A DNA stretch of 5,284 nucleotides from an archaeon RBG_16_50_20 (GTDB taxonomy: Archaea; Thermoproteota; Bathyarchaeia; 40CM-2-53-6), in NCBI GenBank assembly GCA_001768965.1, contig MEMY01000085.1, forward strand, positions 1-5,284, read 5' to 3'. Positions 1 through 4,419 of this stretch are shown here, piece by piece. The notes below the pieces were generated by a model, which made no database searches, was not told the DNA's origin, and worked only from the letters and a program-made list of their open reading frames with translations. The position numbers and the translations under genes were made by a program. How positions within the stretch are numbered: position 1 is the first letter of the stretch; each line of letters opens with the position of its first letter.

Positions 1-194
1 CTCGCGACTGCTCCCGTTGCTAGGAAGATTGCTAGCTTCTGCCAGAAATCGAAGCCTGACGCGAAGAACGCTAGATAGAGAACTATGAAAGCGAACCAGA
101 AGACCCCCACAAGAATGGTCCCTACGATCCTCGTTCCCATAGATTTCTTGCTTACCAACTTGCCTTCTCGAGTGAACCCGACAGATGCGAACAA
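1..194 (-). CDS. Small membrane protein of unknown function, N-terminal part (runs off left edge)
   Basis: About 64 residues are visible before the window ends. I do not recognise the family. After a short polar N-terminus (GFTREGKLVSKKSMGTR) comes a hydrophobic helix (IVGTILVGVFWFAFIVLYLA), a short loop (FFASGFDFWQK) and the start of a second hydrophobic helix (LAIFLATGAVA). It therefore looks like a small multi-helix inner-membrane protein with a lysine/arginine-rich cytoplasmic N-terminus. Three in-frame starts are possible: TTG at 192-194, TTG at 156-158 and ATG at 138-140. An in-frame TAA at 210-212 sets the upstream limit. I chose the first because GGAGG stands 4 bases before it; the ATG at 140 has no good ribosome site but would suit a leaderless message. 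It lies 56 bp downstream of the dioxygenase on the same strand and might be co-transcribed with it. The frame is probable; the function is unknown. Confidence 0.6.
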   Translation of the reverse strand, partial: MFASVGFTREGKLVSKKSMGTRIVGTILVGVFWFAFIVLYLAFFASGFDFWQKLAIFLATGAVA

Positions 195-198
195 TAAT

Positions 199-203
199 CC
201 TCC
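199..203 (-). promoter_or_regulatory. Shine-Dalgarno site GGAGG for the membrane protein at the left edge
   Basis: On the minus strand the sequence reads GGAGG, then ATTA, then TTG. The motif is a full match to the CCUCC core of the 16S rRNA tail, although the 4-base spacing is a little short. It favours the TTG start at 192-194 over the ATG 54 bases further on. An AT-rich element (ATTTAAT on the minus strand, about 222-228) lies roughly 25 bp upstream and could be an archaeal TATA box, but this is weak. Confidence 0.4.
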
Positions 204-250
204 GGTTGATTATCTTGAACGATTAAATCTAACCGCTGAGCTGGACTCGG

Positions 251-1219
251 CTATCGTATCTTTGCAATGCTTGGCAGCGTGACTGGTGGGAGGGCTTGCT
301 CTATCTCGCCTCTGAGCGGCTCTAGCCAAGGAGGGAGATTGAGTCGGGTTCCTAGTTGGTCGGCTGGTTCGTCGACTGTGAAACCGGGCGGATCAGTGGC
401 GATCTCAAAGAGCACGCCTCCCGACTCTCGGAAGTATATCGAATGGAAATACTTGCGATCGATTACGGGAGTCACATTCAGTCCTGAGTCTTCGATTTTC
501 TTGCGCCAAGATTTCTGCTCTTCATCGTTAGGTGTCCGCCAAGCCACATGGTGAACCGTTCCTACGCTGACCACTCCACGAGGAGCATGGGGGTCACTGA
601 TGACATCGGCGATGGATCCTGGCCCTCCTGTTCCACTTTCGAAGCGAGTGCGGTTGCCTTCCTGCCCGACGGAGCGAAAACCTAGAGTCTCCGTCAAGAG
701 TGATGTTGTTGGATCGTAGCCTTGTTCTGAGAGCGTGACACCGAAGAAACCTCTAATCGCATTTGCAGGGTCAACCGGTCCGGTCCTCCACACTTTGCTT
801 TCCTCCGAATCTGCGGTGGCAACGAGTTCCAGGCTCAGTCCATCTGGATCCGAGAAGGAGAGTACCTGCTCATTGAAACGTTTGATCGGGCCCTGATATT
901 CCACGCTATGATTCCTCAGTCGGTTCATCCAGAAATCTACGGATCCTTCTGGGATTGTGAATGAGGTGACTGTCAACTGTCCCGTGCCCAGTCGTCCTTT
1001 TGGTGCTCCGGGCCATGGGAAGAAGGTTAGGATTGTTCCTGGGTGGCCGAGTTCGTCGCCGTAGTATAGGTGGTATGTGGCGGGATCATCAAAGTTCACC
1101 GTCAGCTTGATCAGCCGCAACCCTAGCAGGCCACTGTAGAAGTCTATGTTCTTCTGCGGGTCACCTGCGATCGCAGTGACATGGTGTATGCCCAGTATTT
1201 TCTCAGAATTCCCTGACAA
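251..1219 (-). CDS. Ring-cleaving extradiol dioxygenase, VOC/glyoxalase family (PcpA/MhqO-like)
   Basis: This 322-residue cytoplasmic protein should be a metal-dependent (Fe(II)) dioxygenase that opens hydroquinone or catechol-type rings. It has two VOC (glyoxalase-fold) domains, at about residues 8-135 and 155-275, and the usual length for the family. Signature stretches are GIHHVTAIAGDPQ at the start, FDDPATYHLYYGDELG at 43-58, and YFRESGGVLFEIATDPPGF followed by TVDEP near the end. By position, H13, H224 and E272 match the metal ligands known in PcpA (His11, His227, Glu276). H12, T15, H223, R255 and Y262 match its conserved second-shell residues. The start is TTG at 1217-1219: an in-frame TGA at 1259-1261 precedes it, no other start codon lies between, and starting later would lose the N-terminal HH pair. 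No strong ribosome site is visible. In bacteria, relatives such as MhqO belong to quinone-stress responses; the substrate here cannot be read from sequence. The adjacent MFS exporter fits a detoxification role. Confidence 0.93.
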   Translation of the reverse strand: MSGNSEKILGIHHVTAIAGDPQKNIDFYSGLLGLRLIKLTVNFDDPATYHLYYGDELGHPGTILTFFPWPGAPKGRLGTGQLTVTSFTIPEGSVDFWMNRLRNHSVEYQGPIKRFNEQVLSFSDPDGLSLELVATADSEESKVWRTGPVDPANAIRGFFGVTLSEQGYDPTTSLLTETLGFRSVGQEGNRTRFESGTGGPGSIADVISDPHAPRGVVSVGTVHHVAWRTPNDEEQKSWRKKIEDSGLNVTPVIDRKYFHSIYFRESGGVLFEIATDPPGFTVDEPADQLGTRLNLPPWLEPLRGEIEQALPPVTLPSIAKIR

Positions 1220-1247
1220 GTAGCCCCACTTTCTCGCCTGATGAACC

Positions 1248-1266
1248 CCGCGAACTCGTCACGCGG
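1248..1266. repeat. Short GC-rich inverted repeat in the leader of the dioxygenase gene
   Basis: CCGCG at 1248-1252 pairs perfectly with CGCGG at 1262-1266 around a 9-base loop. It sits about 30-45 bases upstream of the TTG start of the dioxygenase, in the 90-bp gap behind the MFS gene. It could be a small leader hairpin or part of a regulator site. No T-tract follows on the minus strand, so it is not a good intrinsic terminator. A 5-bp stem can easily arise by chance. Confidence 0.25.
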
Positions 1267-1270
1267 ACTA

Positions 1271-1295
1271 TTGAATCATTGGTTGAAGCATTCAA
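1271..1295. promoter_or_regulatory. Overlapping direct and inverted repeats, possible operator of the dioxygenase gene
   Basis: TTGAATCATT (1271-1280) is followed after two bases by TTGAAGCATT (1283-1292), a 9-of-10 direct repeat with a 12-bp period. The second copy also forms a perfect inverted repeat, TTGAA-GCA-TTCAA (1283-1295). The block lies 52-76 bp upstream of the dioxygenase start, where an archaeal or bacterial operator would sit. Bacterial mhqO-type genes are controlled by the MarR-family repressor MhqR, which binds an inverted repeat, but I cannot show that any such regulator acts here. Confidence 0.3.
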
Positions 1296-1310
1296 GAACT
1301 GGCGATTTAG

Positions 1311-1820
1311 CTAGTCCGCTGTAGAATATTTCCCCGGCCGCACTTCTCGAAGCGGCAACATCACCAGCAAAATTGGTACGGCAATAATCAGTCCCGAGAG
1401 GCCGAAGGCAACGAGCCCCAGGCCGGAGATCACGAGTCCGCCGAAAGCGGGCAGGGAGAGCGAGGATAACCCGATTATCATATCATTCGCTCCGAGAATG
1501 CGCCCGCGTCTTTCGGCTAGGGTTACGTCAGTGATGAGAGCGGTTGTGGCAACGTTCGCTGCACTCCAACCCAAGCCAACTAGAAAGATTGCGAGTGCAA
1601 TGATCCAATAAACAGAGGTTATTGGAGTCAAGAGCGCTCCGGCCCCCAAGATCACTCCTCCAAGCATGGTGACGACTTTCCTTCCCAACTTGTCGCAAAG
1701 CCAACCCAAAGGAAATGATAGGCCGTACATGCCGAAGACGTGTAGCGTTATCGAGAAATTGATGAGGGTGAGCGCGACATGATGCTGGTGTAATATGACG
1801 GAGACAAGCGACATCATCAT
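1311..1820 (-). CDS. Major facilitator superfamily transporter, C-terminal half (helices 7b-12)
   Basis: This 169-residue protein is the second half of an MFS carrier. It opens with the tail of helix 7 (MMMSLVSVIL). Helix 8 follows (about 16-41), then the MFS motif between helices 8 and 9 (GWLCDKLGRK, residues 39-48) and four more helices at about 49-66, 71-97, 108-131 and 136-156. It ends in a short basic/polar tail. Its ATG at 1818-1820 overlaps the stop of the upstream half in ATGA, and GGTGA stands 6 bases before it, so coupled re-initiation is possible. Alone it lacks helices 1-6 and would not be expected to transport. Added to the upstream half it gives about 421 residues, normal for one MFS protein. 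Because the break falls inside a helix rather than in the loop between the two six-helix bundles, a frameshift (real or a sequencing error) is the simpler explanation. Substrate is unknown; drug or metabolite efflux is a guess. Confidence 0.85.
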   Translation of the reverse strand: MMMSLVSVILHQHHVALTLINFSITLHVFGMYGLSFPLGWLCDKLGRKVVTMLGGVILGAGALLTPITSVYWIIALAIFLVGLGWSAANVATTALITDVTLAERRGRILGANDMIIGLSSLSLPAFGGLVISGLGLVAFGLSGLIIAVPILLVMLPLREVRPGKYSTAD

Positions 1821-2575
1821 GCTCTGTCACCCCAAGCCAACGCCGACGCAATAAACGCCGCAAGAAGCGGGAAGAACAAAATCGATCGCAGCGGCGAAAC
1901 GTTCTCTGTGCCGACATTTTCAGCAGAAGCATTCGCAACTGAATCCGGATAGTAAGAGCTCAGGTTCATTGCTATCTCCTTAGTATCCGGTTTCAAACGC
2001 AAGATGAAAATCGAGGCTGAGCCGAGCAGCATAGTCCCAACCAGCAAGATCACAGCATAAACATCAACAGCCAAGAAGTCAGCGACCGGAATCATCGCTT
2101 CCGTGAACACGGGCGAAAGAAAAGACCCGACGATGTTTGCGGTCATCAAGTAACCCATGCCCTCTCCTCGACGTTCGACTGGGTACATGTCCATCACAGC
2201 AATCCTGCTTTGCTGAATTATTCCAGACCCGAAACCGAAAACTAGCAGTCCCAACCAGAATAACTCGAGGCGAGTCATGACCACCGCCCAGCCCATTATG
2301 GTAAGTGCGATGCATCCTGTGGCGATCCCTATCAGCAGCACTGATCGCCGTCCCATTCGGTCCATCAGCTTCCCTGTCTGGTAAACCACCAGAACGCGCC
2401 CTCCCCAAATCGCGCCTGTCGCCAAACCTCCCAAGGCCGCGGACTGAGTCAACGTGAATACGACGAGAGTTGCGAGGACGAATGCTGCTTGATTCACGCA
2501 CGAGTAGATCGCTTGACTTACGACTAGACGAATCGTATTGCGCTTAATGATGGGTGGAATTGGGGATTTCTTCAT
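1817..2575 (-). CDS. Major facilitator superfamily transporter, N-terminal part (helices 1-7a)
   Basis: This 252-residue membrane protein carries the first half of an MFS carrier. Helices fall at about residues 17-41, 45-66, 78-100, 104-125, 140-163 and 170-193. The diagnostic motif A between helices 2 and 3 is clear: GKLMDRMGRR at 68-77. A hydrophilic central loop follows (195-230). Helix 7 then begins (SILFFPLLAAFIASALAWG) but is cut off by a TGA three residues later, after DRA. The missing remainder is encoded immediately downstream in another frame. The start is ATG at 2573-2575: an in-frame TAG lies a few codons upstream and no other start intervenes. No convincing ribosome site precedes it. 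The gene starts its own transcription unit after a 115-bp gap containing a long palindrome. MFS membership is certain; the transported compound is not determinable, although the neighbouring ring-cleaving dioxygenase suggests export of toxic organics. Confidence 0.9.
   Translation of the reverse strand: MKKSPIPPIIKRNTIRLVVSQAIYSCVNQAAFVLATLVVFTLTQSAALGGLATGAIWGGRVLVVYQTGKLMDRMGRRSVLLIGIATGCIALTIMGWAVVMTRLELFWLGLLVFGFGSGIIQQSRIAVMDMYPVERRGEGMGYLMTANIVGSFLSPVFTEAMIPVADFLAVDVYAVILLVGTMLLGSASIFILRLKPDTKEIAMNLSSYYPDSVANASAENVGTENVSPLRSILFFPLLAAFIASALAWGDRA
1827..1831 (-). promoter_or_regulatory. Internal Shine-Dalgarno site GGTGA before the second MFS half
   Basis: On the minus strand GGTGA is followed by six bases (CAGAGC) and then ATGATGATG. 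GGTGA pairs with the UCACC of the 16S rRNA tail, and the spacing is near ideal. This lets ribosomes that finish the upstream half re-initiate at the overlapping ATGA. The site lies inside the coding sequence of the upstream half, so it could also be coincidental. Confidence 0.45.
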
Positions 2576-2603
2576 AGGCTTCGCATCACTCTATCGCGTG
2601 TCA

Positions 2604-2639
2604 TGAGTCACCGAAATCGGGCAAGATTTCGCTGAGTCA
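2604..2639. promoter_or_regulatory. 36-bp imperfect palindrome upstream of the MFS gene, likely operator
   Basis: The arms TGAGTCACCGAAATC (2604-2618) and GATTTCGCTGAGTCA (2625-2639) pair in 13 of 15 positions around the 6-base loop GGGCAA. The inner 7 bp match perfectly; the mismatches are 2607/2636 and 2611/2632. The palindrome begins 29 bp upstream of the MFS start codon. A possible TATA-like stretch (AAATTACAAATG on the minus strand, about 2649-2660) lies just upstream, which would put transcription start inside the palindrome. That layout suits a dimeric repressor site. A leader hairpin is the alternative. A terminator for the preceding gene is less likely because no T-run follows on the minus strand. 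Confidence 0.5.
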
Positions 2640-2690
2640 GCGATAAGACATTTGTAATTTCACCTATCTCTCGGAATAACGTTTCTCGAC

Positions 2691-3644
2691 TCAAGTAGGG
2701 GGCATTGATGTTCGGCGTGTCTGCAATGCGTTCTTACTACTCCTCTTCCTGAACCGCCGAACTAACAAAACCACAACAACCACGATGACGAGCAGAATCA
2801 GGTATTGAGCGTATTCAAGAACTGAGGATACCACCCCTGTGGCCCTCGTTGTCGTCTGCGTTTGAGTTGCGGCATGTGAAACATCAATGAAGAATGATGT
2901 CTCGACCTGTTGGTTCATGTGAAGATCGTCCTGATAGTACACAACAAGCGTCACTGCATACCGCCCATCAGCTGTGCCTGGTTCAATATCGGCGGTGAGG
3001 CTGAATGGCGCTGGCGCGTTTGCATCAACCTGCCCCATGTACGAAACGCTTTGAGAGCTCACGATTAGCGGCGGCTGGGGCTTGATGGTTAGATTGGTGA
3101 ACATTGCAGAAGTGATCCCACGGTTCAGCAAGCTACCAGAAATCTCTACTGATAGGCCGGGACCCGCGGGAGAGGGAGTCACCAAAAGATCATAGATGAC
3201 GAGATCAGTCCAACCTCTAACAAGCAGTCCAACCGTGTGTGATTCCTGACTATAGGTGGTCTCTCCAGCCTCCTTGTAGAGCCCGTTCACCGTTGCTTGG
3301 TAACTGTTCCCGGCTGCAGAGGCTGGCGCGAAGATCATGAGCGTCGCATCTATGGTCTCTCCTGGTCCGAAGCTGCTACGACGCCAATGGTTATCTCCGA
3401 ACAATACGAGAGGGGAAGGAAGTGTTAGTGAGACGTCTAGGTTCGCAAGCAACTTCCCGATTCCCGTGACACGCATGGTGATTGTGTTGTTCGAGCCAGC
3501 ACGCAGGACGTTTGCAGTGACTTGGACGGATAGTTCTGAAACTGGATCCGCCTGAACGGGTTGAAGACATAGTGAAGCGACAGGGAGCAGAGTGATCAGC
3601 AGGAAGGATGCAACGATGAGTTTCCTCGGGCTATTCACGGGCAC
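2691..3644 (-). CDS. Secreted, membrane-anchored CARDB/NEW3-like beta-sandwich protein of the ABC module
   Basis: The protein is 317 residues from the chosen start. A signal peptide (basic PRK at 6-8, hydrophobic 9-27, likely cleavage after A32 in PVQA) is followed by two extracellular Ig-like domains at about 33-143 and 145-257. The second begins TDLVIYDLLVTPSPAGPG and contains the LLNRG turn typical of CARDB/NEW3 repeats. A Thr/Gln-rich linker follows (259-270), then a transmembrane helix of nearly pure I/L/V (about 281-295), and RRFRKR on the cytoplasmic side. Archaea often place such COG1361-type proteins beside MacB/LolD-like ATPases, so it is probably an extracytoplasmic partner of that transporter; its ligand is unknown. 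The frame is open further upstream, to 3758 and into the ATPase gene. I chose GTG at 3642-3644 because it puts the signal peptide at the N-terminus, follows GAGG by 4 bases and avoids overlap. GTG at 3636-3638 and ATG at 3720-3722 are alternatives. Confidence 0.8.
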   Translation of the reverse strand: MPVNSPRKLIVASFLLITLLPVASLCLQPVQADPVSELSVQVTANVLRAGSNNTITMRVTGIGKLLANLDVSLTLPSPLVLFGDNHWRRSSFGPGETIDATLMIFAPASAAGNSYQATVNGLYKEAGETTYSQESHTVGLLVRGWTDLVIYDLLVTPSPAGPGLSVEISGSLLNRGITSAMFTNLTIKPQPPLIVSSQSVSYMGQVDANAPAPFSLTADIEPGTADGRYAVTLVVYYQDDLHMNQQVETSFFIDVSHAATQTQTTTRATGVVSSVLEYAQYLILLVIVVVVVLLVRRFRKRSSKNALQTRRTSMPPT

Positions 3645-3648
3645 GCTT

Positions 3649-3652
3649 CCTC
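3649..3652 (-). promoter_or_regulatory. Ribosome-binding site deciding the GTG start of the secreted protein
   Basis: The minus strand reads AAGAGGAAGC before GTG at 3642-3644, so GAGG is 4 bases from that start and 10 bases from the second GTG at 3636-3638. Both starts leave the signal peptide intact. It supports a start downstream of the ATPase stop codon rather than the longer overlapping frame. Confidence 0.4.
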
Positions 3653-3687
3653 TTCGGTTCCCTGCAGAAGCGTTCAGCTCTCTTAAA

Positions 3688-4419
3688 TTATGGTAGTAAT
3701 TCGTCTTGCTCAATTTTGCCATCTCGTAGGTGAATGATTCTTCGGGTCGCATTCGCAACTTCCGGATTATGCGTGACCAGGATGAATGTGATGTTCATCT
3801 CCTCGTTCAGATCTCGCATCAGCTGAACTATTTCGGACCCTGTCTTCGAGTCAAGGTTTCCTGTGGGTTCGTCGCCTAGCACGATTGCTGGATTATTGAT
3901 TAGCGCTCGCGCAGTTGCGACACGTTGTTGCTCGCCGCCGCTAAGTTCCGTTGGCTTTCTGTTGATCTTGTCGCCCAATCCCACTCGTTTGAGAAGGTCT
4001 ATGGCTTTCTCTGCCCGTTCATCGCCCGGCATCCCGCTCACTAACGCGGGCAGCTCCACGTTTTTCAGAGTGGTAGTGCGCGCGATCAGGTTGTGGGATT
4101 GGAAGATGAATCCGATGTAGCGGTTTCTGAAGTCGGCGCGTTGACGCTGGTTGAGTGTCGAAATGTCATAGCCGTCTACGAAAACCTTGCCGGCGGTTGG
4201 TTGATCGAGCATCCCGATCATGTTCAGTAATGTGGATTTGCCGCTTCCTGACGGTCCCACAATTGAGACCAGCTCCCCCTTCTCGACCTTCATTGTGAGA
4301 CCGCGAAGTGCCAGAAACTCAAGCGTCCCAATACCGTAGACCTTCTCAAGGTCCACTGTCTCAACTGCTACCTCTTTGCTCCCCAATGGGTGACCACTCT
4401 TGAGATTTCCATTATCCAT
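3688..4419 (-). CDS. ABC transporter ATP-binding protein, MacB/LolD/FtsE type
   Basis: This complete 243-residue nucleotide-binding subunit hydrolyses ATP on the cytoplasmic face of the membrane to drive a transporter. All motifs are intact: Walker A GPSGSGKST at 55-63, Q-loop Q107 in GFIFQSHN, signature LSGGEQQR at 159-166, Walker B IVLGDEP at 179-185 with catalytic E184, D-loop NLD at 188-190, and H-loop H217 in VTHN. The LSGGEQQRVATARAL wording and the GDEPTGNLD Walker B are hallmarks of the MacB/LolD/FtsE branch, which works with FtsX-like permeases in mechanotransmission or lipoprotein/peptide export rather than classic import. Length is typical, with a short extra N-terminus (MDNGNLKSGHPLGSKE). 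The ATG at 4417-4419 overlaps the end of the upstream surface protein by 8 nt, implying coupled translation. A secreted beta-sandwich protein follows after 43 nt. No permease gene is present in the window. The substrate is unknown. Confidence 0.95.
   Translation of the reverse strand: MDNGNLKSGHPLGSKEVAVETVDLEKVYGIGTLEFLALRGLTMKVEKGELVSIVGPSGSGKSTLLNMIGMLDQPTAGKVFVDGYDISTLNQRQRADFRNRYIGFIFQSHNLIARTTTLKNVELPALVSGMPGDERAEKAIDLLKRVGLGDKINRKPTELSGGEQQRVATARALINNPAIVLGDEPTGNLDSKTGSEIVQLMRDLNEEMNITFILVTHNPEVANATRRIIHLRDGKIEQDELLP

Noticed and set aside
85..554. Plus-strand open frames at 85-282 and 267-554
   Set aside because: They lie antisense to the membrane protein and the dioxygenase. Their translations are low-complexity Ser/Gly/Pro-rich or lack any family signature, and no ribosome site or promoter supports them.
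1775..1790. HQHH cluster at residues 11-14 of the second MFS half as a metal-binding site
   Set aside because: It lies at the end of helix 7, where histidine-rich loops are not unusual in MFS proteins, and no other metal ligands are evident.
1528..1938. Minus-strand 136-residue frame across the MFS junction
   Set aside because: It is a shadow frame rich in Arg, Cys and His, without membrane helices, overlapping both real MFS frames. Those frames carry clear MFS motifs.
2079..2501. Minus-strand 140-residue Arg/Gly-rich frame inside the MFS N-terminal gene
   Set aside because: It is a frame-shifted shadow of the MFS coding sequence, with composition typical of out-of-frame translation.
2604..2639. 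Palindrome as an intrinsic terminator of the ABC/surface operon
   Set aside because: No run of T follows the stem on the minus strand, and the element is closer to the MFS start than to the preceding stop, so an operator or leader hairpin fits better.
3337..4120. Plus-strand frames at 3337-3555 and 3863-4120
   Set aside because: They are antisense to the secreted protein and the ABC ATPase, whose motifs are unambiguous. No independent evidence supports them.
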